From assembly GCA_902488725.1 (NCBI GenBank), contig CABTXO010000081.1, forward strand, positions 1-7,047: DNA of 7,047 nt. The letters run 5' to 3'. Positions within the stretch are counted from its first letter, which is position 1. Every line of letters starts with the position of its first letter. Of this stretch, positions 1 to 5,818 are shown piece by piece. A model generated the notes under the pieces. It did no database searches. It was given only the letters and a program-made list of their open reading frames with translations, and was not told the origin of the DNA. A program made the translations under genes and the position numbers. Source of the stretch: an uncultured Bacteroidales bacterium. GTDB lineage: Bacteria; Bacteroidota; Bacteroidia; Bacteroidales; UBA932.

Positions 1-726
1 CACGCCGTTGGAGGCGCGGGAGCCGTACAGGGCGGACGCGGAGGCACCCTTCAGCACGGAAACGCTTTCGATGTCGTCCGGGTTGATGTCCTGCACCAGG
101 TTGCCGTAGTCATAGCCACCGCCGCCGCGCGCGGTACCGGTGCCGTTGTAGTCCGTCCCTTCGATCGGGACGCCGTCCACCACGAACAGCGGCTGGTTGC
201 TCCCGGACAGGGAATTGGAGCCGCGGATGAGGATCTTGGAGGATCCGCCCATGGAACCGGCGCCGGAAGAAATCTGCAGACCGGCCACCTTGCCCTGCAG
301 GGCGTTCACCGGGTTGTTCAGGCCTCCCCGCGCGCGCGTCATTTCATCGGAAGAAACTTCCGCCACGGAATATCCCAGGGCCTTTTTCTCGCGGGAGACC
401 CCGAGCGCGGTCACGACGACGTCGTTCAGCGTGTTGACATCGGAAGAGAGTTCGATGCGGAGGTCCCTTCCCGCCACGACTTCCTGCGGACGCATGCCCA
501 TGAAGGAGACAATCAGATGGGAATCCGCATCCGGCACGGCAAGCGAGAACTTGCCGCTTTCATTGGTGACGGTACCGTTGCTGGTACCGACGACGAAAAC
601 CGAGGCCCCGATGACGGGCGTTCCGTCATCCCGGAAATAGACCGTACCGGTGGCCGTGGTCTGAGCCATGGAGGTTCCTGCCGCGAGGAAAAGCATGGCG
701 AGAAAAAGTGTAAGTTTTTTTCTCAT
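1..726 (-). CDS. SusC/RagA-family TonB-dependent outer-membrane receptor (N-terminal part, runs off left edge)
   Basis: The reading frame is open from an ATG at 726-724 to the left edge, giving the first 242 residues of a protein that normally has about 1,000. Residues 1-21 are a signal peptide (MRKK, hydrophobic core, cleavage near SMA/Q). Residues ~23-98 match a carboxypeptidase-regulatory-like beta-sandwich (GTVYFRDDGTPVIGASV, then GTVTNESGKFSL). Residues ~101-119 are the SusC signature NDVVVTALGVSREKKALGYS, and ~120-242 begin the TonB plug domain (NALQGKVAGLQI, ILIRGSNSLSG, PLFVVDGVPI, DDIESVSVLKGASASALYGS). Family members form the barrel that, with a SusD lipoprotein lid, imports glycans or peptides using TonB energy. 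No STN domain precedes the beta-sandwich, so direct ECF/anti-sigma signalling is not suggested. Substrate cannot be judged from this part. The susD partner would be expected left of the window. Family assignment is secure. Confidence 0.96.
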   Translation of the reverse strand, partial: MRKKLTLFLAMLFLAAGTSMAQTTATGTVYFRDDGTPVIGASVFVVGTSNGTVTNESGKFSLAVPDADSHLIVSFMGMRPQEVVAGRDLRIELSSDVNTLNDVVVTALGVSREKKALGYSVAEVSSDEMTRARGGLNNPVNALQGKVAGLQISSGAGSMGGSSKILIRGSNSLSGSNQPLFVVDGVPIEGTDYNGTGTARGGGGYDYGNLVQDINPDDIESVSVLKGASASALYGSRASNGV

Positions 727-745
727 GACAAAACTATTTAAACAT

Positions 746-796
746 AAACCAAACTGTTGTGAGCAAATATAAAAAATAAAAATAACAGTTTGATTT
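746..796. repeat. Interrupted dyad straddling the SusC-type promoter
   Basis: CAAACTGTT at 750-758 is the exact reverse complement of AACAGTTTG at 784-792. The symmetry extends outward to 746-758 and 784-796 with 12 of 13 positions paired. The 25-bp spacer 759-783 contains the candidate -7 box at 764-771. Half-site centres are about 34 bp apart, roughly three helical turns. The placement fits an operator or activator dyad for a dimer or pair of dimers. One arm would lie near the -33 region and the other near the transcription start. No binding protein is identified. Confidence 0.5.
764..771 (-). promoter_or_regulatory. Candidate Bacteroidota -7 box for the SusC-type gene
   Basis: On the minus strand, 771-764 reads TATATTTG, a full match to the TAnnTTTG -7 element used by the Bacteroidota primary sigma factor. 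It lies 37 nt upstream of the ATG, which would leave a leader of roughly 30 nt. The -33 TTTG is not present at the usual distance of about 19-21 nt upstream, where the sequence is TCAA-like, so an activator or alternative recognition may be needed. Another match, TAGTTTTG at 736-729, is too close to the start codon to serve. Assignment rests on motif and position only. Confidence 0.4.
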
Positions 797-950
797 TTCG
801 TAAATCATTTTGTTTTATTCGATTAAAATGATATTTTTAACTATTTTTAAAAATACATTACAATTTGAAAGTAAAATTTCTCCGAATCTTCAACTCCGGA
901 AAAAATAAAATAACTCATTTATTTTTTGACTCCCGTCGAAGAGCCCTTCA

Positions 951-1235
951 TCAACGATCAGGGCGGTGACTGAAAAAGTCATCTTCGTTTTTGTGGTGCG
1001 AAGCTCCGCGGCTGCCGCTGCAGACCGCATTGCTGCGCTCCGCACCTTCCACTGCGATGTGCTTCCTTATGTTGTGAGCCAGGGCGACAAGTCCGAACTC
1101 GATGCTGACCTTCGCGTTGGACCCGAGGCGGAAGCGTTTGAAGCCTTGGTTGAACGTGATGTCTCTGAAGACGCCTTCCGGTTCGACCGGCCTGTTGCCG
1201 GGACCGGGTATCCGAGCAAACTGAGACAAACACAT
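951..1235 (-). pseudogene. Degraded C-terminal fragment of a DDE transposase (IS1182-like)
   Basis: The frame from 1235 to the TGA at 953-951 encodes 94 residues. They include NRPVEPEGVF followed by FNQGFKRFRL and VSIEFGLVALAHNIRK, a pattern I recognise from the C-terminal end of IS1182-type transposases (conserved glutamate of the DDE set in VEPE, then the RF/KV/E-G-L-ALAHN-RK block). Family enzymes are 400-550 residues, so about four fifths are missing. Upstream, the frame closes after four codons with a TGA at 1250-1248, and no N-terminal or central transposase sequence is visible. The catalytic aspartates are absent, so the fragment is inactive. The opposite-strand reading frame over this stretch is a shadow. 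The exact IS family is less certain than the transposase identity. Confidence 0.68.
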
Positions 1236-1264
1236 ACGATAACCCCGTCAACACATATGAAAGA

Positions 1265-1383
1265 GGGGCTGACCAAAAAGTCAGAATAAGTCGCCGAGAA
1301 TTCAATATTTGAAGGAAAGGCTGACTTCAACCTCGAACAAAAACAGCAAAATTGAGGCTGGCCAATACTTTTTGGTCAGCCCC
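1265..1383. mobile_element. 119-bp non-coding element with 17-bp perfect terminal inverted repeats (MITE-like)
   Basis: GGGGCTGACCAAAAAGT at 1265-1281 is the exact reverse complement of ACTTTTTGGTCAGCCCC at 1367-1383. The 85-bp interior is non-coding and contains another copy of GGCTGAC at 1318-1324. This is the form expected of a miniature inverted-repeat element or an internally deleted IS in which the two ends are fused. Outside the 17 bp, both flanks also show AGAGGGG when two extra G residues on the right are allowed, so the true ends could lie slightly further out. I see no clear target-site duplication. The adjoining transposase fragment suggests descent from the same IS type. The arms could fold into a long hairpin in RNA and might reduce read-through from the operon to the right. 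Confidence 0.62.
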
Positions 1384-1445
1384 CCTCTGATCGTTTCGGT
1401 AGTTGGAGATTCCCGGCAGGGGCAAGGCCGTCGGGGTCGGGTCGC
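1384..1445. other. Short GC-rich spacer between the operon end and the mobile-element scar
   Basis: These 62 bp follow the stop codon of the PorV/PorQ-like gene. They contain a weak imperfect hairpin (around 1411-1436) without a T-tract, so it is not a convincing intrinsic terminator. No gene is seen here. Confidence 0.4.
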
Positions 1446-2360
1446 TCAGAAGGCGTAGCCGAGGGAGAAGAGCAGCGAATTCCCGAGCGTTTTGGAGCCC
1501 AACAGGAATGCCGCGTTCAAGGACACGCCCGCGAATTGCCCGCCGAGTCCGAGCGAGGCATAGGAAGGAATCGCCTTCGCCTTGTCCCCGTAGTGGAAGC
1601 CCGCACGGGCGAACACCCTGTCTTTGTAGGAATATTCAGCTCCCATCCCGGCCATCAGCACCCCGGCGAAGAGATAGTCCGCCTCGGCGGCCGCAGTGAC
1701 GGCAGAGGCTGCGGCGGAACCGAAGGTATAGGACGCTCCCGCCTTCACGAGGGAAGGTTGGGAATATTCCGACGTCCCGTACTTCACCTTTCCGCCGAGG
1801 TTGTTGACGGAAAGTCCGGCGCGCAACGCATCGGCGGCATACACCAACGAGACGTCCCCGCCGAAGACATTGGCCTTGGCATCCTTGGCAAGGCTGGAAG
1901 ACAGCATCTTGCCGGTCACGCCCACGGAAAGGAAGTCCGTGACGGCGAATGAAACGCCCAACCCGACGGAGGCTTCCTTCGGCGTGAAAGTCCCGTTCAC
2001 TTGACTGGCCACGCCGTTTTCATCGAATATCGTGTAGGCAGGCTGGTTGAACATCTTCGCAGCCACGCCGAACGCCAGACGCCCGGTTGCCTTGAAGACC
2101 GCCCCCGCGCCCAGGATCTGATCCTTGGCGGCGGCCGGCTGCCACATTCCATAAGAAGCCGCGATTGAGAACGTCTTCTCCAGGAAAGACATGGAGGAAG
2201 CATTGTTTTCCAGGGCGAAGGCGCACGGTTTCCCGGCCACCGTCGCAGAGGCCATTCCCAGTCCCGCCGCATCCGAAGGCACGAGCAGCGAAGGAAGGGT
2301 CTGTGAGAAAAGTCCGGCGGGAAGTGCCAGGAACGCTATTGTAAAGAGAAATTTCCGCAT
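1446..2360 (-). CDS. PorV/PorQ-family outer-membrane beta-barrel protein (T9SS-associated)
   Basis: The gene encodes 304 residues from the ATG at 2360-2358 to the TGA at 1448-1446. Residues 1-19 are a signal peptide (MRKFLFTIAFLALPAGLFS/Q). The mature start, VPSDAAGLGMASATVAG with CAFALENNASSMSF, matches the family's N-terminal pattern (D-A-GMG-A-A...A...NPA-like). The rest is alternating amphipathic strands typical of a small porin-like barrel, ending in GYAF with the terminal Phe common in outer-membrane proteins. PorV carries T9SS cargo to the cell-surface attachment complex; PorQ anchors PorZ. At 304 aa this protein is shorter than typical PorV (about 390) and nearer PorQ size, but it could equally be a paralogue devoted to its neighbour. 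It starts 5 nt after the protease stop, so translation is probably coupled. An in-frame extension upstream to 3239 overlaps the protease out of frame and was discarded in favour of the ATG with the signal peptide. Confidence 0.85.
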   Translation of the reverse strand: MRKFLFTIAFLALPAGLFSQTLPSLLVPSDAAGLGMASATVAGKPCAFALENNASSMSFLEKTFSIAASYGMWQPAAAKDQILGAGAVFKATGRLAFGVAAKMFNQPAYTIFDENGVASQVNGTFTPKEASVGLGVSFAVTDFLSVGVTGKMLSSSLAKDAKANVFGGDVSLVYAADALRAGLSVNNLGGKVKYGTSEYSQPSLVKAGASYTFGSAAASAVTAAAEADYLFAGVLMAGMGAEYSYKDRVFARAGFHYGDKAKAIPSYASLGLGGQFAGVSLNAAFLLGSKTLGNSLLFSLGYAF

Positions 2361-2365
2361 GGCGC

Positions 2366-5011
2366 TCAAATTTTGACGATGTGATGTTTGATCTCCTTTC
2401 CGTTGATGGTCAGCACGACCGTATATGCACCGGCGGCAGCACCGGTCATGTCGACGGAAGCCGGCGAGAAAGGCGAAACGTTCAACGTCCCCTCGAAGAA
2501 GACCGCCCCGGACGCCGCGATCACGCGCACCTCGACCTGCCGGTCTTCGCCCGTCCGGATGTTGAAATTCGTCCGGACCGGATTCGGGTACAGCTCCACT
2601 TCGCCGGAGCCTTCCCGGACCAGCACCTTGAAGGTCTGGGAGACGGTCTCGCCCCGGATGTCCGTCCCGGTGACCGTCACGTCGGAAATTCCATAGTTCA
2701 AGGGCGTCAGGAAGAACTTGCCGCCGGAGTAGGTCATGTTGACCACCGAAGGATTGCTGATCGAGAACGTGTAGGCGAGCTCCTCCCCATCCTCGTCCGA
2801 GAAGAAATCCCCGGCCGACAATTCCGTGCTGACCGGTGCCTTTGACGCGAAGATCTTGTCTTCCAACGGCTTGGCGGCTTTCGGCTTGTGGTTTTCCAGG
2901 ATCGTGTAGTCGATGCTCTTCTCGACGGATTCCCCGTAGTAGTCGGTGACGGTCAGCTTTGCCTGATACGTGCCGGCCGGGGCGTCCGCCGCGGTGATCC
3001 GTACTTTCGGCTCTTCCCGGATCAACGTGTCCAGCACGGCGGCCTCGGAGCCGGGCTCCAGTTTCACCTCGCAGAAGTGGCCGTCCGGATCCGAGAAGGC
3101 AAAGGAAGCCACTGCGCTCTCCTGCGGCTTCAGCGAGAACCGCGTCTCGCTCCTGGTCTCCAGCACCGGAGGATTGTTCCCGCCCGTCGTGACCGTGATC
3201 CGGCCCGAAAGCGCGGACACATTCCCGGCGAGGTCGCAAGCCATGGCAGCAAGGTAGTACTTCGTGTTGAATTCCAGACCGGTGATCTTGCCTGTCAGCT
3301 CATCCCCCGCCTCGAGATTCTCGGTGTAGTACATTCCGAACATCGCGTTTTTCGGCGACGTGAAATCGGATGTCGAAAAATACACGTAGATGGACGTCGG
3401 CGTGCCGTCGTCGGCATCTTTCGGCACCCGCACGCGGAGGTTGACATTGTTGGACTGCGTGGAAGCCTTCAGACCGGTCGGCATTTCCGGAGCCTTTCCT
3501 CCGGAACCTGCGATCGCCTTGTACGCATTGACCAGGCCCTTCCCCAGATAGTAATTGGCATTCTGGGCCGCGATGTCCGTCACATTGTCTTCCAGGCGTT
3601 TCCGCAGGGCGGCAGACGTGTAGCCCGTCCCCTTGAATCTGGCCAGCACCAAGGCTGCAACACCGGACACGTGCGGGCAGGCCATGGAAGATCCCTGCAT
3701 CTTGCCGTACCGGTTCCCGGGCAGGGTGCTGAGCACCTGGTTTCCCTTCTTGGCATCTCCTCCGGGAGCCGCCAGATCGCACCAGGGCCCGTAGTTGGTA
3801 AAGTACGAACGCTTGTAGTCGGCCGCAAGTGCGGTGACGTTCAGGATTCCTTCGTATTCATTGCCGGACACGGTCGCGTTCTCGTTGCCGGATGCGAAGA
3901 TCACGATCCCGCCGCGCATCGGCCCGGTCTGTTTGCCCGATTCGTCGATGCCGGCGTACTTGGTGAAATAGTCCACGGCGGCGATCAGCGAAGATGGCGT
4001 GCTCGTGGCGCCGATGTAGCCCCAGCTGTTCTGGGAGATCACGGCTCCGTGGTCGGCGCTCCATTTGATCGCTTCCGCACCGGAACCCTGGTTCTCGCCG
4101 TCAAAGATCTGGCAGGACATCAGGCGGGCGCCCTTGACCCCGGTCTTCGCATTGCCGCCGGCCACTCCGCACACCCCGATGCCGTTGTTGTTGACGGCCG
4201 CGATGGTACCCGCGACATGGGTCCCGTGCATCTCCGGACGGATGATGAACGATCCGTCCGTGAAATTCTTGCCGTAGACATTCTCCCCGGTCTTCTCGGG
4301 ATTGTGCCACATGTTCGCCTTGAGATCCTCGTGGTTGTAGTCAATGCCGCCGTCCACGACACCCACGATCACGGCATCGCTGCCCGTGGTGTATTTCCTC
4401 CAGACCGGCACGACATTGATGTCGCAACCGCTCACGGAGGAGGGAGCGGAGCCATTGTTGTAGTAGTGCCACTGCTCCGGAAGCCTCGGGTCGTCGAAGG
4501 GCAGCGAAGAACCGCCCGCCCGCGTGGCGGGCATCTGCGCGACGGGGACGATCTCCGGATTCCCGATGATTTCCATCCTGGGGCAATATTCAATGATTTC
4601 CACCCCGGGGATCGCCAAGCCCGAGGCCGCGCGTGTCATGATTTGGGATGCGTCGTAACGGGCTTCGTACCACAGGTGCAGCCCCTCCGCCCGGGTCCGC
4701 GCTTCGAACTTCCCGGCGTACGGGAAGAGGCGCCGCATCCGGACGATCCCGCTGCCCGAAAAGGAGCGCACTTCCGGCAATTTCACGAAGCCGTGTTCGT
4801 CGGTCGCACTTTCGAGGCGGGCAGCCATCTCTTCAGACACCTTCACATTGATGAGCGGAAGCAGTTCGCTTTGCGGCAGTGGTTCCCCGATCACTTTCGG
4901 GGTCTGCCCAACCGCCACCTCCGCTTCCTGGACCGGCTCTTCTTTGACGCTGCAGGAATATGTCAACGACGCAGCGAGAAGGACCAGTCCGGAAAAAAGA
5001 ATTTTTTTCAT
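2366..5011 (-). CDS. S8 subtilisin-like serine protease, putative lipoprotein with T9SS type A sorting domain
   Basis: The product has 881 residues. Residues 1-20 look like a lipoprotein signal (hydrophobic core then LTYSC, Cys20), followed by the acidic SVKEEPVQEAE. Residues ~50-165 resemble an inhibitory propeptide. The S8 catalytic domain spans ~173-500. The triad is Asp220 (VVDGGID), His262 (HGTHVAG) and Ser442 (GSSMACPHVSG), with the oxyanion Asn376 in ASGNEN; all are intact. Residues ~510-610 form an Fn3-like module. Two Ig/cadherin-like modules follow (~614-705 and ~706-798). Residues ~804-881 are a T9SS type A sorting domain (LYPNPV, then AAAGAYTVVLTINGKEIKHHIVKI). The expected role is an extracellular or surface-bound endopeptidase exported by Sec and then T9SS. 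It begins 12 nt after the upstream gene's stop and is followed after 5 nt by a PorV/PorQ-like gene. The possible lipobox has Thr, not Leu/Val/Ile, at -3, so lipidation is less certain than protease identity. Confidence 0.95.
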   Translation of the reverse strand: MKKILFSGLVLLAASLTYSCSVKEEPVQEAEVAVGQTPKVIGEPLPQSELLPLINVKVSEEMAARLESATDEHGFVKLPEVRSFSGSGIVRMRRLFPYAGKFEARTRAEGLHLWYEARYDASQIMTRAASGLAIPGVEIIEYCPRMEIIGNPEIVPVAQMPATRAGGSSLPFDDPRLPEQWHYYNNGSAPSSVSGCDINVVPVWRKYTTGSDAVIVGVVDGGIDYNHEDLKANMWHNPEKTGENVYGKNFTDGSFIIRPEMHGTHVAGTIAAVNNNGIGVCGVAGGNAKTGVKGARLMSCQIFDGENQGSGAEAIKWSADHGAVISQNSWGYIGATSTPSSLIAAVDYFTKYAGIDESGKQTGPMRGGIVIFASGNENATVSGNEYEGILNVTALAADYKRSYFTNYGPWCDLAAPGGDAKKGNQVLSTLPGNRYGKMQGSSMACPHVSGVAALVLARFKGTGYTSAALRKRLEDNVTDIAAQNANYYLGKGLVNAYKAIAGSGGKAPEMPTGLKASTQSNNVNLRVRVPKDADDGTPTSIYVYFSTSDFTSPKNAMFGMYYTENLEAGDELTGKITGLEFNTKYYLAAMACDLAGNVSALSGRITVTTGGNNPPVLETRSETRFSLKPQESAVASFAFSDPDGHFCEVKLEPGSEAAVLDTLIREEPKVRITAADAPAGTYQAKLTVTDYYGESVEKSIDYTILENHKPKAAKPLEDKIFASKAPVSTELSAGDFFSDEDGEELAYTFSISNPSVVNMTYSGGKFFLTPLNYGISDVTVTGTDIRGETVSQTFKVLVREGSGEVELYPNPVRTNFNIRTGEDRQVEVRVIAASGAVFFEGTLNVSPFSPASVDMTGAAAGAYTVVLTINGKEIKHHIVKI

Positions 5012-5023
5012 GGTCTGCCGTTC

Positions 5024-5689
5024 CTATTGATTCAGAAATTCGAGCACCTGCAGAAGGCTCTGCGGCTCGTTCCATTTGATTTTGTGTGCTTTCAGCCAAG
5101 GCTTCCATCCGCCCATCATGCTCGTCGGCAGCGCGGCTTCGATGTCTTTCTTCGTCGCCCGGGTCTTGAACTTCGGCGTCACCACGTAGTACTTCGTGAC
5201 CAAATTCAATTCTCCCCCCTCCCGCTTCGAATTGAAGATGTTCATGTGGTTCTGGTTGATGACGTTGTCGGCCTGGACGGAGGTAAGCTTCATCGTCGCC
5301 GAGGTGGCGGACGAGGTGCCGTAGGCTCCCTTCGACTCCTTGGCCTCCTCGAAATTTCCGAGGATCTCAGCGGCGACGCATCCCTTGTCGTTCTTCGCGA
5401 CGACCTTCATCATCTCGTCGAAGACCGGAATGTACACATCGTCTCCGATTTCCACGGCGATCACGTCATTCAGGAAGGCCTCCTTGATGATGTCGTTCTC
5501 GAGATAGTGCAGATGGGCCTTCCGGAGATGGATGTTCAGCTGCCGATCAATCTTTTTGCCGCCGTCCATGACCACCGCCCCCTGCCGGAAAACCGGATAG
5601 AGATAGGGGTATGTGGTCGTGGGCGCCTGGGCCCGTACGAGCATGCCGGCCGCGAAAAACAGCAGCATGGCTGTGATTGTCTTTTTCAT
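5024..5689 (-). CDS. Secreted conserved Bacteroidota protein of unknown function
   Basis: The gene encodes 221 residues from the ATG at 5689-5687 to the TAG at 5026-5024. This start is chosen over the in-frame ATG at 5812 because it opens directly on a signal peptide (MKKTITAMLLFFAAGMLVRAQ) and the longer form would run through the upstream terminator and promoter. The mature protein begins with TYPYLYPVFRQGAVVMDGGKKIDRQLNIH. I recognise this style (YPxFxxG-V, a lysine-rich turn, L-N-x-x-L, then V-x-IGDDVYIPV and GAYGTSSATSA) from a widespread unnamed family of Bacteroidota secreted proteins found in many gene contexts. No catalytic motif is visible. It is soluble and probably periplasmic or cell-surface associated; no lipobox or sorting domain is seen. 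As the first gene of the operon with the T9SS-type protease, it might act as a partner, inhibitor or assembly factor, but this is context-based inference only. Confidence 0.87.
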   Translation of the reverse strand: MKKTITAMLLFFAAGMLVRAQAPTTTYPYLYPVFRQGAVVMDGGKKIDRQLNIHLRKAHLHYLENDIIKEAFLNDVIAVEIGDDVYIPVFDEMMKVVAKNDKGCVAAEILGNFEEAKESKGAYGTSSATSATMKLTSVQADNVINQNHMNIFNSKREGGELNLVTKYYVVTPKFKTRATKKDIEAALPTSMMGGWKPWLKAHKIKWNEPQSLLQVLEFLNQ

Positions 5690-5724
5690 AACTGACGTCT
5701 TCGGTTCGATGACATTGTAATTTG

Positions 5725-5754
5725 TAAATATATGAATTTTCTTTTGACCGCAAA
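5725..5754 (-). promoter_or_regulatory. Candidate promoter of the protease operon
   Basis: Reading the minus strand, TTTG at 5754-5751 is followed by 18 nt and then TATATTTA at 5732-5725. This matches the Bacteroidota layout TTTG / TAnnTTTG with one mismatch at the last -7 position and a spacer 1 nt shorter than the usual 19-21. Transcription would start near 5718, leaving a leader of roughly 30 nt before the ATG at 5689. The -33 TTTG sits in the T-tract of the upstream gene's terminator. The A+T-rich island between a terminator and a signal-peptide start is the expected place for a promoter. Confidence 0.5.
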
Positions 5755-5793
5755 AAAGGGAGCCGGAAAATCCTTCAGGAAAATCCGGCTCCC
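5752..5793 (-). terminator. Intrinsic terminator of the Ig-like surface-protein gene
   Basis: On the minus strand, GGGAGCCGGA (5793-5784) pairs perfectly with TCCGGCTCCC (5767-5758) across a 16-nt loop that has a small inner TCC/GGA pairing. Six T residues (5757-5752) follow directly. A 10-bp GC-rich stem with an immediate T-tract is a textbook rho-independent terminator, and it begins 25 nt after the TAA of the gene at 5819. On the plus strand the stem is followed by TCTCATCC, so it should work in the minus direction only. Confidence 0.88.
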
Positions 5794-5818
5794 TCTCATC
5801 CATCAGGAACAATCTCCC

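Larger units (their letters stand above)
727..950. other. A+T-rich intergenic promoter region upstream of the SusC-type gene
   Basis: About 220 bp of strongly A+T-rich sequence separates the receptor start from the transposase remnant, in sharp contrast to the GC-rich genes. It holds no credible ORF. It contains a candidate -7 box, a dyad around it (both listed separately), a short inverted repeat TGATTT-N5-AAATCA at 791-807, and a 14-bp perfect palindrome TATTTTTAAAAATA at 842-855. The last two may be chance products of A+T-rich DNA. The A+T-rich block stops near 928, where the mobile-element scar begins. Confidence 0.6.

Noticed and set aside
197..741. Plus-strand ORFs over the left end.
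   Set aside because: They are shadows of the SusC-type receptor, whose minus-strand frame shows an uninterrupted, diagnostic sequence.
746..796. Invertible promoter (phase-variation switch) upstream of the SusC-type gene.
   Set aside because: The repeats are short and only 25 bp apart, far less than known invertible segments, and no recombinase gene is in the window. An operator dyad is more likely.
842..855. Perfect 14-bp palindrome TATTTTTAAAAATA.
   Set aside because: It consists almost only of A and T runs within very A+T-rich DNA, where such symmetry arises readily by chance.
966..1330. Overlapping ORFs on both strands across the transposase relic.
   Set aside because: Only the minus frame 1235-951 shows transposase motifs; the others are Arg/Ala-rich shadows without pattern or credible starts.
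1411..1436. Possible terminator downstream of the PorV/PorQ-like gene.
   Set aside because: The stem is imperfect, with an internal mismatch, and has no T-tract in the minus direction.
2361..3239. N-terminal extension making the PorV/PorQ-like gene 597 codons long.
   Set aside because: It overlaps the protease gene out of frame and its residues lack any family pattern; the ATG at 2360 opens on a clear signal peptide with 5-nt operon spacing.
2888..5695. A 935-codon open frame on the plus strand, antisense to the protease and the 221-aa gene.
   Set aside because: Its translation is low-complexity, rich in Arg, His, Gly and Asp with no domain pattern, as expected for the shadow of a GC-rich gene with biased codons. 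The opposite strand has an intact catalytic triad, signal sequence and sorting domain.
5690..5812. In-frame upstream ATG at 5812 for the 221-aa secreted protein.
   Set aside because: The extra 41 residues would be encoded by the terminator stem, T-tract and promoter and would bury the signal peptide internally.
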